From Microcaldota archaeon (GTDB lineage: Archaea > Micrarchaeota > Micrarchaeia > Norongarragalinales > JACRGE01): a DNA stretch of 32,465 nucleotides. The stretch is from contig JACRGE010000005.1 in assembly GCA_016212465.1 (NCBI GenBank), positions 1 through 32,465 on the forward strand, in the 5' to 3' direction. The notes under the pieces are model-generated. The model worked only from the letters and a program-made list of their open reading frames with translations. It had not been told where the DNA came from and ran no database searches. The position numbers and the translations under genes are program-made. Positions 19,971 to 28,850 of this stretch are shown piece after piece (within the stretch, counting starts at the first letter, position 1; each line of letters starts with the position of its first letter).

Positions 19971-22900
19971 TTGCAGGCATATGACCCAAAGGCGATTGAA
20001 AACTCAGTGAGGAAATGCTGGGAAAAACATAACGTAGCCGGTAAGCTAGCGAAGCGCAGGAAAGGCAGCAAGAAGTTCTTCCTCTTGGACGGACCGCCTT
20101 ACATCAACGCGCCGCCGCACATTGGGCATGTGAAGACGACAGTCAGCAAAGACATTTGGACGAAGTTCAGGTATATGCAGGGATTCAATTCCTTGCTCCA
20201 GCCTGGGTTTGACTGCCACGGGCTTCCAGTTGAAGTAATGGTTGAAAAAGAGCTGGGAATAAAGAGCAAGAAAGAAATTGAGGAAATGGGCCTTGAAAAG
20301 TTTGATGAATTGTGTCTGCAAAAGATTTTGAATAACGAAAAGCTTTGGATAGAATACTATAAGCTCGTGGGTGCGTGGCGGGGTTATTTTGAGCCGTACT
20401 TCACTTACAAGAATTACTACATTGAAAGCGCGTGGTGGACCCTCAAGAAAATCCACGAGAGAGGCATGCTTGTGGAAGGGGATTATCCAATCCATTGGTG
20501 CCCGCACTGCGAAACAGCTCTCTCTGGCTATGAGGTCTCCGATTCGTACAAGATGGTTTCAGACCCCAGTATCTACTTGAAGTTCAAGGTAAAGGGAAAA
20601 GACAACGAATTTTTGATAGTTTGGACGACCACTCCCTGGACTCTTGCAGGAAACGTGGCGGTTTTCGTGCATCCAGATGAATATTACGTGAAGGCAAGGA
20701 TGAAGAGCGACAGAATGGAGTTCTATGTGCTTGCAGAAAAGCGAGCGCATGCAGTACTGGGTGAAATACTCGGCTTGGAGTACGAGATTGTAGAGCGATT
20801 CAAGGGAGCTGAGCTTGAAGGACTTGAGTATGAACCGATCCTAGATGTAGAATCCCAAAGAGATTTGGGTGACAAGGCACACAGGGTTTACTTGAGTATC
20901 ACGATAATGAAAAAGAAGCAGTACAAGAAGCACAAGATGAGCGGACGCGAAGGCAAAGGGAAAGGAGATGAAGCAAGGGGGGGAAAAGGAATTGCGGAAA
21001 GAAGCGCAGAAGAAGGGATGCAAGCAAGACCGGAAACAGATGCATCCGAGGGATGGAAGGAGTATGAGGAATTCGTCACCATGGGGGAAGGCTCAGGCCT
21101 CGTACATTGCGCTCCTGGGCACGGCTCAACAGACTACTTCGTAGGAGAGTACTACAAGCTTCCAGTTGTTTCGCCAGTGGATGAAAAAGGCTGTTTTACG
21201 GAAAAGGTTTCCGCTTGGAAGGGCAGATTCGTGAAAGATGCGGACCAGGAAATCTTGGAAAGGCTTGAGCGTGAAGGAAAGTTGCTTCACCACTCCAAGG
21301 TCACCCACTCCTATCCGTTGTGCTGGCGATGCAAGTCGCCGCTCATATTCCGGCTGAGCAAGCAATGGTACCTGAAGATAGGGCCCATTAAAGAGCACAT
21401 GCTTGAATCCAACGAGTCCATCAAATGGCTGCCGCCTTACGGAAAAGAGAGCTTCAGGAATTGGTTGCTTCAGAGCGAGGACTGGTGCATCTCCCAACAA
21501 AGGTACTGGGGCATTCCCCTGCCGATATGGATTTGCGGCAGGTGCGGCAGGAAGAGGGTGGTGGAAAGCGTCATGGAGTTGAAGGAGAACGCAGTTGAAC
21601 CAATAGACAAGATCGACGATCTTCATAAGCATACTGTGGACAAGATCCGGTTGAGGTGCGATTGCGGCGGCGAGACGAAGAGGATTCCCGACATCTTCAA
21701 CGTCTGGTATGACTCGGGCATAGCCCCCTGGGCTTCTCTCGGTTATCCCTTCAAGAACAAGGAACTCTTTGAATCCATGTATCCCGTTGACATGGTGAAC
21801 GAGTCCCAAGATCAAATTCGGGGCTGGTTTTATACCCTGATGTTCTGCGGCATGGCCGCATTTGGAAAGACACCGTATAAAACCGTGGCAATGATGGGAT
21901 GGGTACTTGACGAGCACGGCGAAAAGATGAGCAAATCACTTGGTAACGTGATTTACGCAAAGGAGGGCATAGAAAAGCTTGGCGCTGATGTTCTAAGACT
22001 TTATTTCTGCTGGGAAATTGCTCCCTGGGACATACAGAAGTTTTCGTTCAAGTCAGCTGAAGAGGTTAAGAAATCCTTGAACATACTCTGGAATGCCTAC
22101 CAATTCTTCAAAACCTATTCCCGGGACTCCTTCAAGGCAAAGGAAGCAACTCCAGAGAGACTAGAGGACTTATGGATGTTTTCCCGCCTGAATTCCACTG
22201 CGAAAGCAGTGGCCATGCATCTTGAGGAATACGAGTTGCATCACGCAGGCAGGGCTTTAGTGAACTTCATTCTCGACGACTTCTCCAGATGGTACATCAA
22301 GCTCGCTCGTGATAGAGTTTCTCCTTACGTGAAAGGAAGAGACAAGGAGGACTGCCTGAACACAATATATACTGTCCTGATGACGACCGCCAAGCTTCTT
22401 GCACCCATCACTCCCTTCTTATCCGAGTACATTTACCAAGACTTGAGGAAGCACTCAAAGAAAGAAAAGGAAGAGAGTGTTCACTTCACGGAATACCCCC
22501 TTGTGGAAGATGGTATGATCGACGCGGAGCTGGAGGAACTCATGAAGAAGGCAATGCTCATCAGGGAAGCAGTGAATTCAGCTAGGCAGGAAGAAAAAAT
22601 AAAGTTGAGGTGGCCGCTTCGCGAACTCATTGTCTCAGGTGATTCAAAGACAGAAAGAACGGTTGAAGTACTCCAAGGAATCCTTTGTTCCACCAACAAC
22701 GTAAAGAACGTACTCTTTTCAGACTCGCCTCCCCCAAACCTGAAAGAAAAAGCCTTTGAGGGCGGAAAGGTTTTTTTCAGTCCCAAGAGGGACGAGGAAC
22801 TCATCAACGAATCGTTTTACAGGGAACTCATAAGAAGCATTCAGGAGGCGAGGAAAACGCACGGGTTCAACGTAACGGAATCCATTTCATTATCCATTTC

Positions 22901-23066
22901 TGCGGACGAAGCCTTCTCCGCTTACCTTGAGTCTAGGAAGAATGAGCTCAAAAAAGAAGTGGGTGCCAAAGCCATTCGGTTCGGGAAACTCGAAGGCGAG
23001 TTCTCGGCAGAAATAAAATTGGATGACAAGACGATCACCGCAAGGTTTTCGCGCGTAAAGAGATAA
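19971..23066 (+). CDS. ileS: Isoleucyl-tRNA synthetase
   Basis: Class Ia synthetase charging tRNA-Ile. HIGH motif at residues 50-53 (NAPPHIGHVKT) and KMSKS at 652-656 (GEKMSKSLGNVI). A CP1 editing domain contains WTTTPWTLAGNVAVFVHPDEYY and GLVHCAPGHGSTDY. Zinc-type Cys sets CPHC, CWRC and CGRCG are present, as is the anticodon-binding C-terminal half. At 1031 residues it is the archaeal/eukaryotic-type length. TTG 19971 must be the start: a stop lies five codons upstream and the first in-frame ATG is after HIGH; GGGTG precedes the TTG. Residues about 313-364 are an unusual Lys/Glu/Gly-rich insertion in the editing domain. Confidence 0.95.
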   Translation: MQAYDPKAIENSVRKCWEKHNVAGKLAKRRKGSKKFFLLDGPPYINAPPHIGHVKTTVSKDIWTKFRYMQGFNSLLQPGFDCHGLPVEVMVEKELGIKSKKEIEEMGLEKFDELCLQKILNNEKLWIEYYKLVGAWRGYFEPYFTYKNYYIESAWWTLKKIHERGMLVEGDYPIHWCPHCETALSGYEVSDSYKMVSDPSIYLKFKVKGKDNEFLIVWTTTPWTLAGNVAVFVHPDEYYVKARMKSDRMEFYVLAEKRAHAVLGEILGLEYEIVERFKGAELEGLEYEPILDVESQRDLGDKAHRVYLSITIMKKKQYKKHKMSGREGKGKGDEARGGKGIAERSAEEGMQARPETDASEGWKEYEEFVTMGEGSGLVHCAPGHGSTDYFVGEYYKLPVVSPVDEKGCFTEKVSAWKGRFVKDADQEILERLEREGKLLHHSKVTHSYPLCWRCKSPLIFRLSKQWYLKIGPIKEHMLESNESIKWLPPYGKESFRNWLLQSEDWCISQQRYWGIPLPIWICGRCGRKRVVESVMELKENAVEPIDKIDDLHKHTVDKIRLRCDCGGETKRIPDIFNVWYDSGIAPWASLGYPFKNKELFESMYPVDMVNESQDQIRGWFYTLMFCGMAAFGKTPYKTVAMMGWVLDEHGEKMSKSLGNVIYAKEGIEKLGADVLRLYFCWEIAPWDIQKFSFKSAEEVKKSLNILWNAYQFFKTYSRDSFKAKEATPERLEDLWMFSRLNSTAKAVAMHLEEYELHHAGRALVNFILDDFSRWYIKLARDRVSPYVKGRDKEDCLNTIYTVLMTTAKLLAPITPFLSEYIYQDLRKHSKKEKEESVHFTEYPLVEDGMIDAELEELMKKAMLIREAVNSARQEEKIKLRWPLRELIVSGDSKTERTVEVLQGILCSTNNVKNVLFSDSPPPNLKEKAFEGGKVFFSPKRDEELINESFYRELIRSIQEARKTHGFNVTESISLSISADEAFSAYLESRKNELKKEVGAKAIRFGKLEGEFSAEIKLDDKTITARFSRVKR

Positions 23067-23071
23067 AATAC

Positions 23072-23431
23072 CTACCTCTTTTTTTCAACTGCTTCTTTTT
23101 TCTTGGAGAGGACGTCCTTGACGATTTCTTTGACCTGGCTTTCCCGCACGAGCTCAAGGGGGTTCACCATGTCCATTACTCCTTTCATCTCCCCCACTTT
23201 CGCCTGAAGCTCTTCAACAAGGCTTCTTAACTCATTCAATTCCTCGCCGCTTCCTCCACCGCCAGATGTTTTAATCTTTTCATTCAGCGTAATCAGGGTT
23301 CTCCCTATTACCTCCTGATTCTTCTCCATGGTCGCAATCTTTTCTTCAAGCAACTCAATTTTTGAATCAAGCGTTTTTACAGCTGCTTTCAACAACTCGA
23401 ATTCCTTGGCGGCACTCGTCCTCTCTGGCAT
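23072..23431 (-). CDS. Coiled-coil protein, function unknown
   Basis: A 119-residue protein consisting almost wholly of heptad-like helices: residues about 8-55 (FELLKAAVKTLDSKIELLEEK and onward), a Gly/Ser hinge (SGGGGSGEE, about 56-64), then a second helix to about 85 and a basic tail with VKDVLSKKKEAVEKKR. No enzymatic motif and no membrane segment. It resembles short archaeal coiled-coil proteins of unknown role. It converges on ileS (6 nt between stops) and diverges from the PEP-utilizer gene. ATG 23431 follows GGTGATTTAGC. Confidence 0.7.
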   Translation of the reverse strand: MPERTSAAKEFELLKAAVKTLDSKIELLEEKIATMEKNQEVIGRTLITLNEKIKTSGGGGSGEELNELRSLVEELQAKVGEMKGVMDMVNPLELVRESQVKEIVKDVLSKKKEAVEKKR

Positions 23432-23488
23432 GCTAAATCACCGTTCACGTTCAATCTACGTTAAATGATTAATTTTAATCTTCTTTTC

Positions 23489-23496
23489 TTTATAAT
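23489..23496 (+). promoter_or_regulatory. TATA-like box for the PEP-utilizer-type gene
   Basis: TTTATAAT lies 30-37 nt upstream of the GTG start at 23526, with AAGGTGGG (23513-23520) between them as Shine-Dalgarno. This predicts a short leader. Confidence 0.4.
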
Positions 23497-23525
23497 CATG
23501 TTCTTCTTTCTTAAGGTGGGTTCTA

Positions 23526-25043
23526 GTGTGGTTTGTTGCGGAAGAGATTCCCGGCGGAAACTGGATTCTGATGTCCCGCCCCATCGGTGGTGCCGTCAAA
23601 GAGCTCGGTGAAATTACTGGCGTAATGTTCGAGAAACTCGTTTTGGAGTACTGGAAGGGAACTGTTTTCATTATTTCTAGAAAGGAAGAATGGGCGTCGG
23701 TCGGAAGAAAGATTTTTGACCGGGTTGTTGCTGACCCATCGTTTGCGGAAAAAATCAATTCGCTTATTCACGAAACAAGCACAGCGCTCTTCGAAGAAGG
23801 CAAGAGGGTTTCCTCGCTTGAGTTCCGCGTCATGTCGGACGAAAAGCTTTTGAAGAACTTCGAGTCTTTTGCTCAAGCGCATCACGAATGCCACTCCCTG
23901 GCCTGGCCTTGGTTTGTGACTGAAACAGACAATAATTTCATTACGGGCTTCGTCCAGAAAATCGTCGAGAGGCGAGTGCGCTCTTCTTCTCTAAATATTC
24001 CTGCTGGCGAGGCCTTTTCAATTCTCACCACGCCTACCAAGGAAAGCCAGGCGATAAGAGAGGAAAAGAGCTTCCTTTCGCTTTTGGAAAAAATCGCAGC
24101 TGACGAAAAAGCAGTTTCCGTTTTCAAGGAATACGGCAAGGAAGGATTCAAGTACTTAAAGGGAGAACTTTCCAACGAGTTCGAAAAACACCACGTTTCT
24201 TTCGGGTGGCTGCCTTACATGTATGAAGGGCCTGCTTGGGAGAGAGAATACTTTTCGGAAACGATTTCTTCGATAATAAAGCAAGGAAAACTCTCGAAAA
24301 ATGCGCTAAAAGAATACACGAAAGAGAAAAAAAGTTTTGCTGAAAAACAAGCTGAACTAGAGGAAAAACTCGGTTTCACTTCAAACGAGCTGCGCCTTGT
24401 GAGAATTGCGAGGGAAATTGTTTTCGGCAAGGGTTATCGCAAAGACGCCATTTACTACTCGTGGTGCATGGCAGAACCCTTGGTTAAGGAAATAGCGTCA
24501 AGGCTCGGTTTCAGTCCCAGGCAAACTCGCGCTCTATGCTCTTGGGAAGTAAGGAACGCGCTGGTTGAGCATAAGTTCACGGCAAGGGAATTGGACGAGC
24601 GCTTCCACTATTCAGCCATGCTTTACACCCCGGCGGGAAACGAGTTTTTCGCAGGCAAGGCAGCAAGGGATTTCATGGCGCCCATTAATTCTGAAGCGAA
24701 GGAAATCTCTGCAGAGGAAGTGGTTTCGCTTTTCGGCAACTGCGCTTGCCCTGGCTCCGTCCGCGGCGTAGCGAGAATTATCAACGTTCCTTCGGACATG
24801 GAAAAGATGAAACCAGGGGATGTCTTGGTTTCGTATGCGACGAACCCGAATCTCGTGCCTGCGATGAAAAAAGCCGCTGCAATCGTGACGGACATGGGCG
24901 GTATCACATGTCACGCCGCAATTGTTTCAAGGGAATTAGGAATCCCTTGCGTGATTGGAACAAAGAACGCCACGAAATTGCTTAAAGACGGAGATGTTGT
25001 GGAAGTGGACGCGACGCATGGCATCGTCAAGAAGATTTCTTGA
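23526..25043 (+). CDS. PEP-utilizing enzyme-type protein with C-terminal swivelling phosphohistidine domain
   Basis: A 505-residue protein whose last about 85 residues form the mobile phosphohistidine domain of PEP synthase and PPDK: PGDVLVSYATNPNLVPAMKK and then TDMGGITCHAAIVSRELGIP with the active His in TCHAA. The first about 420 residues are a helical domain that I cannot place. There is no ATP-grasp nucleotide-binding domain or PEP/pyruvate TIM barrel, so it cannot be a complete dikinase; such stand-alone swivel proteins occur in archaea. GTG 23526 is the start, preceded by AAGGTGGG. A degenerate copy of its last codons lies just downstream. Confidence 0.82.
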   Translation: MWFVAEEIPGGNWILMSRPIGGAVKELGEITGVMFEKLVLEYWKGTVFIISRKEEWASVGRKIFDRVVADPSFAEKINSLIHETSTALFEEGKRVSSLEFRVMSDEKLLKNFESFAQAHHECHSLAWPWFVTETDNNFITGFVQKIVERRVRSSSLNIPAGEAFSILTTPTKESQAIREEKSFLSLLEKIAADEKAVSVFKEYGKEGFKYLKGELSNEFEKHHVSFGWLPYMYEGPAWEREYFSETISSIIKQGKLSKNALKEYTKEKKSFAEKQAELEEKLGFTSNELRLVRIAREIVFGKGYRKDAIYYSWCMAEPLVKEIASRLGFSPRQTRALCSWEVRNALVEHKFTARELDERFHYSAMLYTPAGNEFFAGKAARDFMAPINSEAKEISAEEVVSLFGNCACPGSVRGVARIINVPSDMEKMKPGDVLVSYATNPNLVPAMKKAAAIVTDMGGITCHAAIVSRELGIPCVIGTKNATKLLKDGDVVEVDATHGIVKKIS

Positions 25044-25052
25044 AAGAGATTT

Positions 25053-25108
25053 GATGGGCTGGTGTGGAAGCGGGTGCAACTCATGGCATCGTGAGGAAAA
25101 TCAAGTGA
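25053..25108 (+). pseudogene. Remnant copy of the swivel-domain C-terminal tail
   Basis: Frame from 25064 encodes VEAGATHGIVRKIK then TGA (25106-25108). It closely matches the true end of the upstream gene (VEVDATHGIVKKIS, stop 25043) in protein and DNA (CATGGCATCGT is shared). The preceding bases GATGGGCTGGT could match the preceding DGDV codons in another frame. It is evidence of a past tandem duplication or tail replacement. Confidence 0.6.
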
Positions 25109-25141
25109 AATCAATTTTAAAACATCTTGCCTAATTCTTTC

Positions 25142-28100
25142 ATGACTCAAACCATTAAGGCGTTTCTTCTTGAAGTGGAGCACGTGACCAAAGGCGGTGA
25201 GGCCTTTGTCAAATTGATGCTGAAAGAGCCCGGGGAGAATGGGAGAGTGTTCAAGTTATACGATTATTTTGAGCCTTATTTCTTTCTCCTTCCAGACGAA
25301 CCCAAACAAATAGAAAAAGTGAAGAAACAGATTACGGAGATATCGGTTTTCGACAGGAGCGAGAAAATAAAAACGAAGAGAGTTGAAGAAGACGAGCGGG
25401 AAATAGACGGGAAAAAGGAAAAACTCCTCAGAGTGTTCGTTTGCCATCCCCAGCACGTTTCAAAAATCCGCGAAGAGGCGAAGAGGTGGGGAAAGACGTT
25501 TGAATACACGATTCCGTACGTGAGACGGTATTTGATTGACAAGAATTTGTTTCCCACCTCGCTTGTTGAAATTGAAGCAGATGAACTTGGGGAAATGGTG
25601 AAGATAATAAGGAATGTGGAGGAAAAGCGGGATGAAGCGCCTTCCCTCAGAAAGCTCTCCTTTGATATAGAAGTTTTTAATCCAAAAGGAATTCCGGAAC
25701 CAGAAAAGGACCCTTGCCTGATGATTAGTTTCTTTGACGGAAGGGAAGGAGGAGTTTTAAGCCACACCAAAAGATTTTCTGCTGATTTCGTGAAGTCCTT
25801 TTCCTCTGAAAAGGAAATGATTGAGCAATTCAGGGAAGTGCTGAAGACGAAAAAAATTGACCTCCTTTACTCATACAACGGCGATGTTTTTGACATCCCC
25901 TACTTGAGGGAACGGGCGAAGAGAAACAAAATCAAGCTGTTGCTGGGAAGGGGAACCAAAGAACCCACCATACGAGCGAGAGGAATACGGGGCATCTCCC
26001 AGGTTTCCGGAAGAATTCACTTGGACGTATTCAATGCAATTGCTTTCCTAGACGCAATCGGGGCAATCCGCATGCCGCGGCTCACTCTTGAAAAAGTTTA
26101 CGCAGAGTTGCTTGGAGGAGAAAAAGAGGACATAAGGAAACTGGATATTCACAAGATATGGGATGAAGGAGGAAAAGAACTTGACAGGCTCGCGAGCTAC
26201 TGCAAAAGCGATTCCATTGCCTGCTTTCAACTAGGCGAATACGTCCTTTCCTCTGAAATAGAGTTGAGCAAAGTCACAGGAACCACTTTATTCGATGCCT
26301 CGCGCTCTACGACAGGACAACTGGTTGAAGCGCTTCTCATGCGAAGAGCTTTTGAAAGAAAGGAGTTGATACCCAACAAACCCAAGCCCGACGAAATCTC
26401 TTACAGACTGGAGAGACCCATTGAAGGAGCATATGTGAAGATGCCTGAGCCAGGCCTTTATGAAAACATTGCAGTCCTGGACTTTCGCTCTCTATACCCC
26501 TCCATCATCATCTCGCACAACATAGACCCCTCCACTTTGAACTGCGGCTGTTGCTCAAAAGAAGATGCGTCCGTTTCTCCCTTGGGTCACCGCTTCTGCA
26601 AGAAAAGAAGGGGATTGATTCCGTCCGTCCTGAGCGAAGTGATTTATGCGAGGATAAAATTGAAAGAGAGAATGAGGAAGGTGGACAAGGACAGCGAAGA
26701 GTATAAGAGAGCGGATGCGCGCCAGTGGGCTTTGAAGATAGTCGCTAACTCGTTCTACGGCTATCTCGCCTACGCCCGTTCCAGATGGTACTCAAGGGAG
26801 TGCGGCGAGAGCACGACCGCATGGGGCAGGTATTACATCCAGGAAACAATCAATAAAGCAGAAGAAGCCGGTTTCAAAGTATTGTATGCCGACAGCATCA
26901 CTAGTGAACGGTTTGTTACCCTGCTTGACCCGAATGGTTTTGTTAGAATAAAAAACATTCAGGAATTATTTGGGGAGAATAAGAAAGACCTGTTTATTCG
27001 GGGTGAGAAGGAAGTTATTAACTTGAAGGGATACAAATCGCTTTCCATTGACCCCAGTTCCCTTGAACCAACGTGGAAAGAAATTCAAGAGATAATACGC
27101 CATAAGACCAGCAAAAAGATTTTCAGAGTAGTACAAAAATATGGAGAAACTAGGGTAACTGAAGACCATTCCCTGATTACCTTGGAGAAGGGATTGTTGA
27201 GTGAAACCAGGCCCCAAGACCTTCCTGGAAAGCATCTAGCAAAGCTTTGGACCGCGCCTCCCGTGCAGGAGATAAGTAAAATAGACTTGTTTGAGTTGCT
27301 GAAGCAGTACGAGAAATCAACTATTTATAAAAAACGGTGCAAGATTTCGAGGGTTCACTGCGATGAAAACTGGGTGTGGTTTGGTTGGACGAACAGAAAA
27401 AAACACGTCAAGCTAAAAAGATTCCTGGAAGTCGGTTCACGAGAGTTTGATTCCCTTTGCAGGCTTGTTGGAGCTTACGTAGCCGAAGGAAGTGCCTCCA
27501 CTGCAGAGACGGCCTTTAGGGAAATGACTAGCATCGCGTCCCAGGACAAAAATTGGCTTTCTTCACTTAAAGAAGATTTCTTGAACTTGTTTTCGAATGC
27601 TAGCGCTTCAATAATTCAGTCGAATAAGGGAACCAGGACGCTTGCCTATAATAATCACGGTTCTGTGAAGATCATTCAGTATGTTGACAAAACTTTCAAG
27701 ATGCAAATTGGAAGCGAGCTCTCGGCTGTTTTATTCAAGGTGCTTTGCGGGCAAAAGAGCCATGGCAAGCGGCTTCCTGAATTCGTGTTCCATGTCCCGC
27801 GCCGTTGCAAAGAGCTTGTGCTTCAGGAAATGATCAAAGGGGACGGCAGCAGAAGCGTAAACAAGAGGCTGGGCTATTCAAAAGAGTATGTTGAAAAAAA
27901 TTTCAGATATACCTCTAAATCACTGGAGCTTGCCTCTGGTCTTTCGCTGTTGTTAAATCAGCTCGGGATAAAGTACTACGTTCAATACAGGCCTGCTAAA
28001 AAAGTTTATTCAATCGGCACTTCAACAAAAACCAATGCGGCCGTCAAAACAAAAATAATCGAAGAAGATTACGACGGATATGTATACGACCTGAGCGTTA

Positions 28101-28831
28101 AGGATACTCACATTTTCTCAGACAGTTGCGGTCAAGTTCTTTTGCACAATACCGACTCGCTTTTCTTGTTGTTTGAAAAAGACGGGAAGAAAGTGCACGA
28201 ATTCCAGCAAAAAATCAATTCCGAATTGCCTGAGAAAATGGAACTGGAGATTGAAGGGATTTACCCCCGCGGGATTTTCGTGAGCAAGAAGCAGGAGGAA
28301 AAGGGGGCGAAGAAAAAATATGCTTTGGTGGACAAGGAAGGGAAAATCAAGATCCGGGGATTCGAGTTGGTTAGAAGGGACTGGTCTAGGGTGGCAAGGC
28401 ACACGCAGCGCGAGGTTTTGGAAATTCTTTTGAGGGAAGGAAATGTTGAAAAAGCGATTGAGTTGGTGAGAAAGCGAATAAAGGAATTGAAGGAAGGGAA
28501 AATCCCTTTAGGGGACTGCGTCATCTATACCCACCTTAGGAAGAAAGTGAAGAGCTACGAGGTCACTGCGCCCGAGATAAGCGCGTTCCAGAAAGCAAGG
28601 GAGAAAGGTTTTCCGATAGAGGAAGGTGCAGTAGTTGGGTATGTCATTACAAAGAAGGGCAAAAGCATTTCAGATAAAGCCCACTTGTTTGAATTAGCAG
28701 AGGACTACGACCCGGATTACTACATCAACCACCAACTGCTTCCTGCAGTTCTAAAGATTCTTGGCGCGCTAGGCTTCAAGGAAGAGGACATCAAGACGAA
28801 AGGAACCCAAAGGGGCCTCGGGAACTGGTGA
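25142..28831 (+). CDS. polB: Family B DNA polymerase containing an intein
   Basis: Replicative-type PolB with proofreading. Exonuclease motifs: FDIEVFNP (Exo I), YNGDVFDIPYL (Exo II), YCKSDS (Exo III). Polymerase motifs: DFRSLYPSIIISHNIDPSTL (motif A), KIVANSFYGYLAYARSRW (motif B) and YAD-TDS (motif C), where an in-frame intein separates YAD from TDS. The precursor is 1229 residues; removing the 419-residue intein leaves 810, normal for archaeal PolB. The C-terminus TQRGLGNW resembles the PCNA-interacting end of family members. ATG 25142 is preferred over TTG 25127. map follows after 19 nt and is probably co-transcribed. Confidence 0.96.
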   Translation: MTQTIKAFLLEVEHVTKGGEAFVKLMLKEPGENGRVFKLYDYFEPYFFLLPDEPKQIEKVKKQITEISVFDRSEKIKTKRVEEDEREIDGKKEKLLRVFVCHPQHVSKIREEAKRWGKTFEYTIPYVRRYLIDKNLFPTSLVEIEADELGEMVKIIRNVEEKRDEAPSLRKLSFDIEVFNPKGIPEPEKDPCLMISFFDGREGGVLSHTKRFSADFVKSFSSEKEMIEQFREVLKTKKIDLLYSYNGDVFDIPYLRERAKRNKIKLLLGRGTKEPTIRARGIRGISQVSGRIHLDVFNAIAFLDAIGAIRMPRLTLEKVYAELLGGEKEDIRKLDIHKIWDEGGKELDRLASYCKSDSIACFQLGEYVLSSEIELSKVTGTTLFDASRSTTGQLVEALLMRRAFERKELIPNKPKPDEISYRLERPIEGAYVKMPEPGLYENIAVLDFRSLYPSIIISHNIDPSTLNCGCCSKEDASVSPLGHRFCKKRRGLIPSVLSEVIYARIKLKERMRKVDKDSEEYKRADARQWALKIVANSFYGYLAYARSRWYSRECGESTTAWGRYYIQETINKAEEAGFKVLYADSITSERFVTLLDPNGFVRIKNIQELFGENKKDLFIRGEKEVINLKGYKSLSIDPSSLEPTWKEIQEIIRHKTSKKIFRVVQKYGETRVTEDHSLITLEKGLLSETRPQDLPGKHLAKLWTAPPVQEISKIDLFELLKQYEKSTIYKKRCKISRVHCDENWVWFGWTNRKKHVKLKRFLEVGSREFDSLCRLVGAYVAEGSASTAETAFREMTSIASQDKNWLSSLKEDFLNLFSNASASIIQSNKGTRTLAYNNHGSVKIIQYVDKTFKMQIGSELSAVLFKVLCGQKSHGKRLPEFVFHVPRRCKELVLQEMIKGDGSRSVNKRLGYSKEYVEKNFRYTSKSLELASGLSLLLNQLGIKYYVQYRPAKKVYSIGTSTKTNAAVKTKIIEEDYDGYVYDLSVKDTHIFSDSCGQVLLHNTDSLFLLFEKDGKKVHEFQQKINSELPEKMELEIEGIYPRGIFVSKKQEEKGAKKKYALVDKEGKIKIRGFELVRRDWSRVARHTQREVLEILLREGNVEKAIELVRKRIKELKEGKIPLGDCVIYTHLRKKVKSYEVTAPEISAFQKAREKGFPIEEGAVVGYVITKKGKSISDKAHLFELAEDYDPDYYINHQLLPAVLKILGALGFKEEDIKTKGTQRGLGNW
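26894..28150 (+). mobile_element. Intein with LAGLIDADG-type homing endonuclease in PolB motif C
   Basis: Codons 585-1003 of the precursor, 419 residues. It begins with the nucleophile Ser (SITSERFVTLLD, block A). The block B-like motif is TEDHSLIT. Two endonuclease motifs resemble DOD blocks C and E (LCRLVGAYVAEG and EMIKGDGSRS). Block F is GYVYDLSVKDTHIF, and it ends LLHN with Thr as the +1 extein residue, so all splice-essential residues are present. The coding sequence is open and the endonuclease acidic residues (AEG, GDG) are intact, so it may be active for splicing and possibly for homing. Insertion at the catalytic YxDTDS motif is a known intein site in archaeal polymerases. Confidence 0.93.
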
Positions 28832-28850
28832 AAAGTGAGGGTGTTTCAAA

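Noticed and set aside
19720-20010. 96- and 74-residue ORFs before ileS
   Set aside because: Phe/Pro-rich translations of the palindromic repeat cluster with no protein-like features.
21126-21917. 263-residue antisense ORF in ileS
   Set aside because: Shadow of a strongly supported synthetase gene; no recognisable motif.
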